Below, piece by piece: positions 30,367 to 36,929 of a stretch of DNA of 59,222 nucleotides. The number at the start of each line of letters is the position of its first letter. Within the stretch, counting starts at the first letter, position 1. This stretch comes from a virus. The position numbers and the translations under genes are program-made. The notes beneath the pieces were generated by a model. It was not told the origin of the DNA, ran no database searches, and saw only the letters and a program-made list of their open reading frames with translations. Location: IMG/VR virus record IMGVR_UViG_3300042448_001136, positions 1 to 59,222 of that record; one strand, written 5' to 3'.

Positions 30367-31374
30367 ATGCGTAAAATGGCTACAATCCGTGTTGTTGACG
30401 GAATTGCACCTATTGATGGTGCTGATGCAATTGAAACCGCTGTGATCGGTGGTTGGAAAGTTGTTGTGAAGAAAGGTGAGTTCACTGTTGGTGATCGCGC
30501 TGTGTATTTGGAAATTGACTCTTGGGTTCCAACTGAGTTGGCTCCTTTCTTGAGCAAAGGCAAAGAGCCTCGTGAATTCAATGATGTAAAAGGTGAACGC
30601 CTGCGCACTGTAAAACTACGTGGTCAACTATCTCAAGGTTTGCTGTTGAATTTGGATACTGCACTGCCATTCACTAATTCCTTTCAGGATGGTGATGATG
30701 TTTCGGAAGTGTTGAACATTCAGAAGTGGGAACGTCCCATGAATGCTCAACTAGCTGGAATGGCACGTGGTAACTTCCCATCTGTTATTCCGAAGACTGA
30801 TCAGGAACGTGTGCAAAACCTTGTGAAGGAAATTGCCGCATCCGTCAGCCTGAAATTTGAAGTTACTGAAAAGCTGGAAGGCTCTTCAATGACTTGCTAC
30901 CTGATTGATGGTGTTTTCGGTGTATGCTCTCGCAACCTTGACTTGAAGGAGACGACTGATAACACTTTCTGGCAAGTTGCACGTAAAGAACAGATTGAAG
31001 AAAAGATGAGGTCAACTGGTGATGGTGATTGGGCTATCCAAGGTGAATTGATTGGACCTGGAATTCAAGGTAACATATACAAACTGGCTGAGCCGAAGTT
31101 TTGTGTCTTTGATGTGTACAACATTCAAGCAGGTGATTACCTGTTGCCTGTTTTCCGCCGTGCTTTGATTGATCGTATGGGCTTGAAGCATGTGCCTGTT
31201 TTGCTTGTTGATAAAGACCTCGGTGTCGGCTCTGTTGATGAAATTCTGCAATGGGCTGAAGGTAGGAGCAAATTTAACCTGACACAAGAACGTGAAGGTA
31301 TCGTGTTCAAACAAGTTGATGGTGGCATGACTTTCAAGGCTATCAGCAATGCATATTTGCTTGGAGAAAAATGA
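30367..31374 (+). CDS. RNA ligase (Rnl2/DraRnl-like)
   Basis: 335 aa. N-terminal OB-like domain (about 1-140) followed by a nucleotidyltransferase core: KLEGSSMTCYL (motif I Lys), CSRNLDLKE (motif Ia/III), WAIQGELIGPGIQGN (motif III/IIIa), REGIVFK (motif IV) and MTFKAISN (motif V). N-OB plus core is the Deinococcus Rnl arrangement, which seals RNA nicks with 3'-OH. Likely repairs tRNAs or RNA cut by host anticodon nucleases; neighbours include a kinase and the large tRNA cluster. Confidence 0.85.
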   Translation: MRKMATIRVVDGIAPIDGADAIETAVIGGWKVVVKKGEFTVGDRAVYLEIDSWVPTELAPFLSKGKEPREFNDVKGERLRTVKLRGQLSQGLLLNLDTALPFTNSFQDGDDVSEVLNIQKWERPMNAQLAGMARGNFPSVIPKTDQERVQNLVKEIAASVSLKFEVTEKLEGSSMTCYLIDGVFGVCSRNLDLKETTDNTFWQVARKEQIEEKMRSTGDGDWAIQGELIGPGIQGNIYKLAEPKFCVFDVYNIQAGDYLLPVFRRALIDRMGLKHVPVLLVDKDLGVGSVDEILQWAEGRSKFNLTQEREGIVFKQVDGGMTFKAISNAYLLGEK

Positions 31375-31589
31375 TGCGTGATATGTTGACCATTTTTGAT
31401 GCCAATGTTTATCGCGCACAATTTTTGTTTGATATGTGGGACTGTGTTGAACGTGGCGATTTTGAGGATGCAATGAATTGCCATTTTCAATACATCTATT
31501 GGAAAGATACGTATGAGAGGCTTGTCAGTGAATCGGCTGATTCCAATTTTCTGGAGTCACTTGTAAGGATCGCAGACACTGGCAAATAA
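31371..31589 (+). CDS. Small protein, unknown
   Basis: 72 aa, helical, Cys/Trp-containing: FDMWDCVERGDFEDAMNCHF. ATGATG start overlaps the ligase stop. Confidence 0.55.
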   Translation: MMRDMLTIFDANVYRAQFLFDMWDCVERGDFEDAMNCHFQYIYWKDTYERLVSESADSNFLESLVRIADTGK

Positions 31590-31626
31590 TAGTTGACCAA
31601 AACACTTGTAATATTAAAGTTGTATA

Positions 31627-31654
31627 TTGACAAATGTGTGGTTCCTGTTATACT
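31627..31654 (+). promoter_or_regulatory. Early promoter with upstream element
   Basis: TTGACA, 16 bp, TATACT; upstream ACCAAAACACTTGTAATATT resembles the 29298 element. Confidence 0.75.
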
Positions 31655-31690
31655 CTATACATAGATTGATAAATGACTGGAGAAACTGAT

Positions 31691-32071
31691 ATGGGTACTC
31701 GTTCCTTGACTTTTGTTTATGATGACACTCGCCGTGTTGTTTGTATGTACCGCCAATTTGATGGCTATCCTTCCGGTCACGGTCGTGAGTTGGCTACATT
31801 CTTAGCTGGCTTTGATGCTGTTGTGAATGGCTTGCGTGTTGGTGAAACCCGTAAAGTTGCTAACGGTATGGGCTGCTTGGCTGCACAATTGGTGTCCAAC
31901 TTCAAAGTTGCCGCCGGTGGTTTCTATTTGTATCCTACAAATACATCTGATGTTGGTGAGGAATATGAGTATCACGTTTACGCCGATAAAGTTGTGGTGA
32001 AAGATGGAGTTGGTGCAAAATTGTTCGCTGGCTCATGGTCAGATTTTACAGAATACTGTAAGGACGAATGA
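31691..32071 (+). CDS. Conserved phage protein, unknown
   Basis: 126 aa: MGTRSLTFVYDDTRRVVCMY then RQFDGYPSGHGRELATFLAG and EYEYHVYADKVVVK. This RSLT...MYRQfDGYPSGHG pattern is widespread in tailed phages; function unknown. ATG 31691 has GGAGA upstream. Confidence 0.7.
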   Translation: MGTRSLTFVYDDTRRVVCMYRQFDGYPSGHGRELATFLAGFDAVVNGLRVGETRKVANGMGCLAAQLVSNFKVAAGGFYLYPTNTSDVGEEYEYHVYADKVVVKDGVGAKLFAGSWSDFTEYCKDE

Positions 32072-32214
32072 TGAATAAACCACGCAATCCGATAGCTAAG
32101 GACCTACGTACTCCTAAATATCGGATGCGCGTGGTGTCTTTGGAAAAAGCATACGATAGAAAAAAAGAGCAACAAAAATTTATAAAGGAAATCAAGTATG
32201 CCGTTCAAGAATGA
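32071..32214 (+). CDS. 47-residue basic conserved phage protein
   Basis: MNKPRNPIAKDLRTPKYRMR then VVSLEKAYDRKKEQQ. Highly basic; typical of T4-like and jumbo phages, perhaps nucleic-acid binding. ATG overlaps the upstream TGA. Confidence 0.65.
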   Translation: MNKPRNPIAKDLRTPKYRMRVVSLEKAYDRKKEQQKFIKEIKYAVQE

Positions 32215-32563
32215 GATGGAAGAGTTTGATGGATTTTTATTTCTTCCGGCGGATGATGTTGCGGAAGATGAAGATGGAATTGAATTCCGTTTTATCAAGT
32301 ATAAAGATTATCTTGGCGCACCTGTTGAATTCACTGAGATTGGGGAAAAATATCATGTCGCGCTATTCAAACAGGATGAAAATGGAGACTTCCAATTTCT
32401 TGAAACATTTGAAGCCATCTTTTCCGACCCACTGACTTATGTTAGAAATCTTGTTGGCTGCAACTTGTTTGGTACAATTGCAAAAAAGAAGGAAAATAGT
32501 ACTCCGTGGTTTAATGAGTACTTGACGGATGTAAAATCCAGTGTTATAATGACGAATGATTAA
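32198..32563 (+). CDS. Phage protein, unknown
   Basis: 121 aa, very acidic N-terminal half (PADDVAEDEDGIEF). Overlaps the upstream gene by 17 bases. Unknown. Confidence 0.6.
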   Translation: MPFKNEMEEFDGFLFLPADDVAEDEDGIEFRFIKYKDYLGAPVEFTEIGEKYHVALFKQDENGDFQFLETFEAIFSDPLTYVRNLVGCNLFGTIAKKKENSTPWFNEYLTDVKSSVIMTND

Positions 32564-32579
32564 ATTTATGGAGAATGGT

Positions 32580-32852
32580 ATGAATGTTTTTACTGATGAA
32601 ACCGCTAAAGAGTGGTTGACCGAAGTTTTGCGTAGTGGTGTTATTGGTGTTGAGTTTGTAAAACTTGATGGCACCAAACGATCAATGTCCTGTACATTGG
32701 ACGAGGATGTGATTCCCGCTGAGTCCTTGCCGAAGACCACATCCGAAACACCTCGCGCCAAATCAAAGGATGCACTTGCTGTGTTTGATGTTGAAAAGGG
32801 TGAGTGGCGATCATTCCGCTGGGATTCTATTACCGCAGTAACTTTTGGATAA
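32580..32852 (+). CDS. SH3-fold phage protein (DUF2693-like)
   Basis: 90 aa: VEFVKLDGTKRSMSCTLDED then KDALAVFDVEKGEWRSFRWD. The F.K.DGT.R.M.CTL...lp and WRSFR pattern matches DUF2693 proteins of phages. ATG 32580 has GGAG five bases upstream. Confidence 0.65.
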   Translation: MNVFTDETAKEWLTEVLRSGVIGVEFVKLDGTKRSMSCTLDEDVIPAESLPKTTSETPRAKSKDALAVFDVEKGEWRSFRWDSITAVTFG

Positions 32853-32855
32853 ATT

Positions 32856-33149
32856 ATGAAATACATTGTTGAAACACTTTCCACTTTCCGTATGTGTCAT
32901 GTGGTAGAAGCAGAATCAGAGACTGATGCCAAATTGATTGCGGAAGATGCCGATGACAACTTTCAGGAGCACATTGGTATCTTGCATTATGATATTCAAC
33001 CGTTCACTGAGGAAGCCATTGCAAAGTACAAAGCAAAAGAAAAAGGATATTTCTGGAATGGTGTTGCTTACATTGATGAGGATGGTTACATTGGATACAA
33101 ACATCCTGATGGTACCGTGCGTGAGCGAACAGGTCCAAAAGTGAAATAA
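32856..33149 (+). CDS. Phage protein, unknown
   Basis: 97 aa, strand-helix start (VVEAESETDAKLIAEDADDN) of the small early type seen elsewhere, ending with a basic PDGTVRERTGPKVK tail. Last gene before the tRNA region leader. Confidence 0.6.
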   Translation: MKYIVETLSTFRMCHVVEAESETDAKLIAEDADDNFQEHIGILHYDIQPFTEEAIAKYKAKEKGYFWNGVAYIDEDGYIGYKHPDGTVRERTGPKVK

Positions 33150-33178
33150 ATATTTTCACTAAATTACCGAAAAAGCTC

Positions 33179-33207
33179 TTGCCAAAACAAAAGAAAGCAT
33201 ATATAAT
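33179..33207 (+). promoter_or_regulatory. Sigma70-type promoter, leaderless layout
   Basis: TTGCCA, 17 bp, TATAAT (33202-33207). The ATG at 33214 would be position +1. Confidence 0.6.
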
Positions 33208-33213
33208 AACACT

Positions 33214-33345
33214 ATGATGCAAAACATACATTCAACGAAACAACCGACACGAATTAGTTCGTGGCTAGCCGGCTATTGCCTGGAGAATTCAGGATTTGAT
33301 GCGGTTAGAGGTAAGAGGGTTATTGAAGGTGGCGGTTACACATAA
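33214..33345 (+). CDS. 43-residue protein, unknown
   Basis: Begins MMQNIHSTKQPTRISSWLAG then YCLENSGFDAVRGKRVIEGG. No SD, consistent with a leaderless mRNA from the 33179 promoter. Followed by a strong terminator. Confidence 0.45.
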   Translation: MMQNIHSTKQPTRISSWLAGYCLENSGFDAVRGKRVIEGGGYT

Positions 33346-33364
33346 TAGTAACTAGCAAGTATTC

Positions 33365-33400
33365 AAAACCCTTAGAACCTAAAAAGTCTAAGGGTTTTTT
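33365..33400 (+). terminator. Strong intrinsic terminator
   Basis: AAAACCCTTAGA (33365-33376) pairs with TCTAAGGGTTTT (33387-33398), then a T-run. It separates the early genes from the tRNA operon. Confidence 0.9.
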
Positions 33401-33438
33401 CTTATGTGTTGTTTGTTTACAACATATCAGAAAAAGAT

Positions 33439-33467
33439 TTGACAAAGGGATCGTCCTTTGATAGAAT
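33439..33467 (+). promoter_or_regulatory. Promoter of the tRNA cluster
   Basis: TTGACA, 17 bp, TAGAAT; transcript begins about 33474 at a GNRA-loop hairpin. Confidence 0.75.
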
Positions 33468-33474
33468 ACAAGTA

Positions 33475-33515
33475 TTGATTGAGAAATCAACAACGTTCCT
33501 TAAAAATTTGTAGAG
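33475..33515 (+). promoter_or_regulatory. nut-like site: boxB-like hairpin and boxA-like sequence
   Basis: TTGATT-GAGA-AATCAA hairpin (33475-33490), then GTTCCTTAAAAATTTG (33495-33510), a close cousin of rRNA boxA (TGCTCTTTAACAATTT). A 21-base stretch is identical at 35015-35035. Suggests antitermination of the long tRNA transcripts. Confidence 0.55.
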
Positions 33516-33525
33516 CAATATTTAT

Positions 33526-33599
33526 TCCCGAGTAGTGTAGTGGCAACACACCAGACTTTGACTCTGTTATTGTAGGTTCGATTCCTACCTCGGGTGCCA
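33526..33599 (+). tRNA. tRNA-Gln (TTG)
   Basis: Anticodon loop CTTTGAC in stem CCAGA/TCTGT; T-loop TTCGATT; weak first pair, normal for Gln; CCA encoded. Confidence 0.9.
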
Positions 33600-33723
33600 T
33601 ATTGAAATATTCTTATCATTGACTGTTAGCCTTGAGAGGTTGGTAGCCTGGACTACACAGTGAAGCAGCCTAACCAGCGCGATGAAAAGCCTCGGTATCA
33701 GGCGAGAGAATATTTCAATATGG
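33597..33723 (+). repeat. Family-2 long-stem inter-tRNA element, copy H
   Basis: A 17 bp perfect inverted repeat (33597-33613 with 33707-33723) that starts on the tRNA-Gln CCA. Inside: ACTGT/ACAGT, GTAG/CTAC and GCCT/AGGC helices. tRNA-Ser starts eight bases after it. Confidence 0.7.
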
Positions 33724-33730
33724 TTTATTT

Positions 33731-33832
33731 GGAGAGTAATGCAGCGGGGTTGGTCCTGCGACCAGCCTTGAAAACTGGGTTCTCAGAAATGGGATGGGGT
33801 TCGACTCCTCTGCTCTCCGCCAATTTAGGAGT
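33731..33832 (+). tRNA. tRNA-Ser (TGA)
   Basis: Acceptor GGAGAGT/GCTCTCC, anticodon loop CTTGAAA, long variable arm, T-loop TTCGACT, CCA encoded. D-arm region is longer than usual. Confidence 0.85.
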
Positions 33833-33837
33833 TACAA

Positions 33838-34383
33838 ATGGCTGATGTTTTTCTTGTGAGTGATACTCACTTCGGTCACGCAGGCATTTGTGAGTTCCTG
33901 TGTGGTGATGGCACAAAGCTGAGACCCTGGACTGATCCTACTGAAATGGATGAGGAAATGGTCAAGCGATGGAATGAAACTGTTCGTCCAACTGATAAGG
34001 TATATCACCTCGGTGATGTTGTTATCAACCGCAAAGCAATGGGAATTCTTTCCCGACTGAACGGTGATAAAGTTCTTATCAAAGGTAACCATGATATCTT
34101 CAAACTTGGAGATTACACTGCACACTTTAGAGATATTCGCGGTTATCATGTGATGGACAATTTTATTTTCAGCCACATTCCTGTTCATTCAGACTCAAAG
34201 GGTCGGTTTGCAGGAAACATCCACGGTCATCTCCACTCTAATAAAGTGATGAAGATGCATGGCGATAAAAAGACAACTCAGGTTGATCCTTGGTATGAAT
34301 GTGTTTGTGTTGAGCAAACTGATTTCCGACCTATCGCATATGAAGATGTGAAGAAAAGATTCGGAGAACGGGCAGGACGGTAA
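33838..34383 (+). CDS. Metallophosphoesterase
   Basis: 181 aa calcineurin-like phosphoesterase: SDTHFGHAG (D-x-H), HLGDVV (GD), LIKGNHDIF (GNHD), FSHIPVH and NIHGHLHSN (GHLH). All metal ligands are present. Possibly nucleotide- or RNA-directed. The last seven codons lie inside the following tRNA-Ser gene, an overlap that constrains both. Confidence 0.85.
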   Translation: MADVFLVSDTHFGHAGICEFLCGDGTKLRPWTDPTEMDEEMVKRWNETVRPTDKVYHLGDVVINRKAMGILSRLNGDKVLIKGNHDIFKLGDYTAHFRDIRGYHVMDNFIFSHIPVHSDSKGRFAGNIHGHLHSNKVMKMHGDKKTTQVDPWYECVCVEQTDFRPIAYEDVKKRFGERAGR

Positions 34384-34452
34384 TGCAGTTGATTGCTAAT
34401 CAATAGACTTGTGAAAGCAGGTCATAGGGTTCGACTCCCTAGTTCTCCGCCA
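34363..34452 (+). tRNA. tRNA-Ser (GCT)
   Basis: Acceptor GGAGAAC/GTTCTCC, anticodon loop TTGCTAA, long variable arm, CCA encoded. Its first 21 bases are also the 3' end of the phosphoesterase gene. Confidence 0.9.
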
Positions 34453-34458
34453 AACAAT

Positions 34459-34550
34459 GCCAGCGAGACTTGGTAGTCAGAGAGGCCTTATAGACCTTTT
34501 AGCGCCAGATTAGCGTTCTTGAGAGGGTTCGATCCCCTCCGCTGGTACCA
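34459..34550 (+). tRNA. Class II tRNA, anticodon unclear (TAT reading)
   Basis: Acceptor GCCAGCG/CGCTGGT, long variable arm, T-loop TTCGATC, CCA encoded. The anticodon arm is AGAGG-CCTTATAGA-CCTTT, with a nine-base loop or a closing C-A mismatch; the centred anticodon is TAT. Long variable arms belong to Leu/Ser/Tyr, so the identity is uncertain. Confidence 0.65.
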
Positions 34551-34559
34551 AAGGTTATT

Positions 34560-34736
34560 ATGTACAATGTAAAAGAAAAAAGTTTTGAGACACTTGACAA
34601 AGCGATGGCCTATGCTATAATGCTTGGAGAGTTTGTGACAATCAAAGGTCCTGAATTTGAGATTGTTGGCAAGTTCGGTGTTGATGAAGTGAAGGATCCA
34701 AACTATGATGGTTGGATTTCACGAAAGAAAAGTTAG
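34560..34736 (+). CDS. 58-residue protein inside tRNA cluster
   Basis: MYNVKEKSFETLDKAMAYAI then GEFVTIKGPEFEIVGKFGVD. A known small phage type of unknown role. The gene contains a complete TTGACA-16-TATAAT promoter and ends two bases before tRNA-Cys. Confidence 0.6.
   Translation: MYNVKEKSFETLDKAMAYAIMLGEFVTIKGPEFEIVGKFGVDEVKDPNYDGWISRKKS
34594..34621 (+). promoter_or_regulatory. Promoter inside the 34560 gene
   Basis: TTGACA, 16 bp, TATAAT; same spacing as the early promoter family. Could give extra tRNA-Cys transcription. Confidence 0.6.
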
Positions 34737-34737
34737 T

Positions 34738-34815
34738 GTAGCGGTGGCAGAGCGGCCCAATGCAACGGATTGCAAATCCGTAAAACCGTGAGTTCAAATC
34801 TCACCCGCTATTCCA
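34738..34815 (+). tRNA. tRNA-Cys (GCA)
   Basis: Acceptor GTAGCGG/CCGCTAT with T73, anticodon loop TTGCAAA, T-loop TTCAAAT, CCA encoded. Confidence 0.9.
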
Positions 34816-34850
34816 GATGTTGTTTTTTGACAACGAGTTGAAAATAATTG

Positions 34851-34878
34851 TTGACAAGTGCGGTGGTTGTGTTACAAT
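34851..34878 (+). promoter_or_regulatory. tRNA-cluster promoter, tandem 1
   Basis: TTGACA, 16 bp, TACAAT; followed by a GTTGA-GAAA-TCAAC hairpin at 34889-34902. Confidence 0.75.
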
Positions 34879-34952
34879 ACATGCATGAGTTGAGAAATCA
34901 ACAAGTTGTGAAAAGTGTCAGAGTTGTTTTTTGACAACAAACAAAAAAGTTG

Positions 34953-34980
34953 TTGACAAGTTCTCTGATCCTGATATAAT
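34953..34980 (+). promoter_or_regulatory. tRNA-cluster promoter, tandem 2
   Basis: TTGACA, 16 bp, TATAAT; a duplicated copy of the tandem-1 unit (both carry GTTGTTTTTTGACAAC-like sequence upstream). Confidence 0.8.
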
Positions 34981-34988
34981 TGATGTTG

Positions 34989-35035
34989 TTGAGTTGATAG
35001 TGACTCAATAAAATGTTCCTTAAAAATTTGTAGAG
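34989..35035 (+). promoter_or_regulatory. nut-like site 2
   Basis: TTGAGT/ACTCAA hairpin (34989-35008), then the same 21 bases as 33495-33515, starting GTTCCTTAAAAATTTG. Confidence 0.55.
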
Positions 35036-35043
35036 TCTAATAT

Positions 35044-35118
35044 ACTGGGTTCGTCTATCGGTTAGGACAGTAGGTTTTCAACCTACTAAGACGGGTTCGA
35101 TTCCCGTACCCAGTACCA
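35044..35118 (+). tRNA. tRNA-Glu (TTC)
   Basis: Acceptor ACTGGGT/ACCCAGT, anticodon loop TTTTCAA in GTAGG/CCTAC, T-loop TTCGATT, CCA encoded. Confidence 0.92.
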
Positions 35119-35232
35119 TATAAAAACATACTCCAGGTTGGGATAGATTCGCGGTCTATCTATTTGGGGAGAAAGACGGTGGAGATATCCACTGAACACT
35201 TCTAAGATACGTAGTATGTTTTTATATGGTAC
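35113..35232 (+). repeat. Family-2 long-stem element, copy I
   Basis: 20 bp perfect inverted repeat (35113-35132 with 35213-35232) starting within the tRNA-Glu 3' end. Internal hairpins GATAGA/TCTATC and GTGGA-GATA-TCCAC. The next tRNA starts three bases later. Confidence 0.75.
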
Positions 35233-35234
35233 CT

Positions 35235-35311
<77 letters not shown>

Positions 35312-35321
35312 TTTAGATTTT

Positions 35322-35399
35322 GGGGGTATAGTGTTAACGGTTCAGCACAGCAGACTTTTAATCTGCCAGGTCAGGGTTCAAATCCCTGTGCCCCTACCA
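35322..35399 (+). tRNA. tRNA-Lys (TTT)
   Basis: Anticodon loop CTTTTAA in GCAGA/TCTGC, T-loop TTCAAAT, CCA encoded. Confidence 0.92.
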
Positions 35400-35508
35400 T
35401 AAGCAAACACATTACTGACGCCTCAGCGAAGGGTTCCGGTTACCCTGTAGCAATCAATAACTTAGGTAGCAGATGGGTTCGCTACATGTAGTGTGTTTAC
35501 TTATGGTA
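35395..35508 (+). repeat. Family-2 long-stem element, copy J
   Basis: 21 bp stem with two G-U pairs (35395-35415 with 35488-35508) starting on the tRNA-Lys CCA; internal GGGT/ACCC and GTAGC/GCTAC hairpins. tRNA-Tyr starts nine bases later. Confidence 0.75.
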
Positions 35509-35516
35509 AAGTTTTT

Positions 35517-35598
35517 GGAGTGGATGCTCTAACGGTAGGGCAGCGGGCTGTAACCCCGTGGCTTCGGCAAGTAGGTTCGATCCCTACCCACTCCACCA
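35517..35598 (+). tRNA. tRNA-Tyr (GTA)
   Basis: Acceptor GGAGTGG/CCACTCC, anticodon loop CTGTAAC, short class II variable arm, T-loop TTCGATC, CCA encoded. Confidence 0.92.
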
Positions 35599-35729
35599 AG
35601 TTCGCTACGCAGGTAGTGATACAATCTTGACAAGAGGGTCAAGCGTTTCTTTCGGATCAACTCCAGTTGGTCTAATCGGTACTCCACGTAAGAGGTACGG
35701 CTAAAGTTCGTAATGCCAAAAGTTTTTAT
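35599..35729 (+). other. Spacer with hairpins, no gene
   Basis: Holds CTTGAC/GTCAAG and GATCAACT/AGTTGGTC hairpins and a GTAC/GTAC pair, but no long terminal stem and no open frame. It may be a diverged family-2 element. Confidence 0.35.
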
Positions 35730-35804
35730 GGTGCGTTCATATAATGGTCATTATCTCGGATTGTCTATCCGAAGACGGGGGTTCGATTCCCCCACGCATC
35801 GCCA
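35730..35804 (+). tRNA. tRNA-Asp (GTC)
   Basis: Acceptor GGTGCGT/ACGCATC with G73, anticodon loop TTGTCTA, T-loop TTCGATT, CCA encoded. Confidence 0.9.
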
Positions 35805-35805
35805 A

Positions 35806-35877
35806 GTTTTAGGATGAGTACAGCAAATAAATTAGCTAAACTTTTTGGTTGTCTAGCGACAAAAATCATCCTGTTGT
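35806..35877 (+). ncRNA. Family-1 Y-RNA-like element, copy A
   Basis: Frame GTTTT-AGGATGA ... ACAGCAAATAAA ... TCATCCT-GTTGT. The closing stem is AGGATGA (35811-35817) with TCATCCT (35866-35872). The insert is a small GCTA/TAGC hairpin. Lies between tRNA-Asp CCA and tRNA-Asn. Confidence 0.65.
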
Positions 35878-35882
35878 TTTAT

Positions 35883-35958
35883 TCCTCAATAGCTCAGTTG
35901 GTAGAGCGTTCCGCTGTTAACGGAAATGTCGGTGGGTCGGAGCCATCTTGGGGAGCCA
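35883..35958 (+). tRNA. tRNA-Asn (GTT)
   Basis: Acceptor TCCTCAA/TTGGGGA, anticodon loop CTGTTAA in TTCCG/CGGAA. The T-loop is GTCGGAG, not the usual TTCGAAT type; otherwise standard, CCA encoded. Confidence 0.85.
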
Positions 35959-35959
35959 A

Positions 35960-36028
35960 TTTTAGAATCGGTTCAGCAAACCAAAAGCATTCAACTTGTA
36001 ATTGAAACCGCAAAAACGATTCTGTTGT
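35960..36028 (+). ncRNA. Family-1 Y-RNA-like element, copy B
   Basis: TTTT-AGAATCG (35964-35970) ... TTCAGCAAACCAAAA ... CGATTCT (36017-36023)-GTTGT. The insert is an anticodon-arm-like hairpin TTCAA-CTTGTAA-TTGAA (35990-36006), reading TGT. Confidence 0.7.
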
Positions 36029-36033
36029 ATATT

Positions 36034-36111
36034 GCCCTCCTACTCCAATCTGGTAGAGAGAGCGGTCTTAGAAGCCGTAAAGTCTCGGTTCGAATCCGAG
36101 GGAGGGCACCA
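36034..36111 (+). tRNA. tRNA-Leu (TAG), short variable arm
   Basis: Acceptor GCCCTCC/GGAGGGC, anticodon loop CTTAGAA, T-loop TTCGAAT, A73, CCA encoded. The variable region is only five bases, whereas bacterial tRNA-Leu normally has a long arm. Confidence 0.85.
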
Positions 36112-36166
36112 AATATCGCCGTGACTGGTGGCGTACAATGAGATAAGTAATCAGTCAACCAAATTT

Positions 36167-36241
36167 GGGCTGTTAGTGATAATGGTAGCACAGTGGCTTT
36201 GCAAGCCTCGGGCAGGAGTTCGATTCTCCTACGGTCCACCA
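36167..36241 (+). tRNA. tRNA-Ala (TGC)
   Basis: Acceptor GGGCTGT/ACGGTCC, anticodon loop TTTGCAA, T-loop TTCGATT, CCA encoded. One T-T mismatch in the anticodon stem. Confidence 0.85.
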
Positions 36242-36343
36242 AATAAGCAAGTTTCTTGCAAGAAGAAAACTGTCAACTCGCCTGCGTTACCGGGCGGCTT
36301 TGATAAAGGCAGGGGTACAAGTCCCAAGGTGATACCAAATTTA

Positions 36344-36418
36344 GCTCTTAAAGCATTGCTGGCGATGCACGGGTCTTGTAAGCCTGAGAATACAGTTCGA
36401 TTCTGTATGAGAGCACCA
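36344..36418 (+). tRNA. tRNA-Thr (TGT)
   Basis: Acceptor GCTCTTA/TGAGAGC, anticodon loop CTTGTAA, T-loop TTCGATT, CCA encoded. Confidence 0.9.
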
Positions 36419-36425
36419 AGTTTTT

Positions 36426-36499
36426 CTCCGATTAGTGAAATGGCATCACCCGTGGTTTGGGACCATGAAGCGCAAGTTCGATTCTTGCATCGGAGACCA
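36426..36499 (+). tRNA. tRNA-Pro (TGG)
   Basis: Acceptor CTCCGAT/ATCGGAG, anticodon loop TTTGGGA, T-loop TTCGATT, CCA encoded. Confidence 0.9.
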
Positions 36500-36507
36500 G
36501 TTTTTAT

Positions 36508-36578
36508 TGCGGGTATTCAGGGTATCGGTAAGTCTCATAAGCTCTACCTAGTAGGTTCGAATCCTACACCCGCAACCA
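36508..36578 (+). tRNA. tRNA (CAT), short D arm
   Basis: Acceptor TGCGGGT/ACCCGCA, anticodon loop CTCATAA but only three good pairs in its stem, T-loop TTCGAAT, CCA. 71 nt with a reduced D arm; Met or Ile2 and possibly weak. Confidence 0.7.
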
Positions 36579-36583
36579 TTTTC

Positions 36584-36658
36584 GGTGATATGGCGTAGAC
36601 GGATGCGCACCGCCCTCATAAGGCGAGGAGGTTGGATCGATACCAACTATCACCACCA
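36584..36658 (+). tRNA. tRNA-Met (CAT)
   Basis: Acceptor GGTGATA/TATCACC, anticodon loop CTCATAA in CCGCC/GGCGA, T-loop ATCGATA, CCA encoded. Third CAT tRNA in the cluster. Confidence 0.85.
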
Positions 36659-36768
36659 AAATGCACAGCATCGCTTTATGCTGTGGCGGGACAGCCTCTG
36701 TATCATATGCACCATGCTTCTCAAACCGCAACTAGAGTTCTCGCAAAAGAACATAGCACAAATTTTAT

Positions 36769-36846
36769 GCGTCCTTAGTTCAACTGGATAGAGCACCGGG
36801 CTACGAACCCGTGAGGTTGGGAGTTCGAATCTCTCAGGACGCGCCA
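36769..36846 (+). tRNA. tRNA-Arg (ACG)
   Basis: Acceptor GCGTCCT/AGGACGC, anticodon loop CTACGAA in CCGGG/CCCGT, T-loop TTCGAAT, CCA encoded. Preceded by a CACAGCAT/ATGCTGTG hairpin at about 36663-36685. Confidence 0.92.
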
Positions 36847-36853
36847 GATTATT

Positions 36854-36928
36854 GCCCTTATAGCTCAGAGGCAGAGCAAACGCTTGATAAGCGTTAGGTC
36901 GACATTTCGAAATTGTCTAAGGGTACCA
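36854..36928 (+). tRNA. tRNA-Ile (GAT)
   Basis: Acceptor GCCCTTA/TAAGGGT, anticodon loop TTGATAA in AACGC/GCGTT, T-loop TTCGAAA, CCA encoded. Confidence 0.92.
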
Positions 36929-36929
36929 A

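Noticed and set aside
36268-36340. Possible extra tRNA ending in ATACCA
   Set aside because: An acceptor (GTCAACT/AGGTGAT) and D-stem can be drawn, but no seven-base anticodon loop or proper T-arm is possible; at best a decayed tRNA.
36128-36598. 156-codon plus-strand frame over tRNA genes
   Set aside because: Runs through four tRNAs; protein composition is not gene-like.
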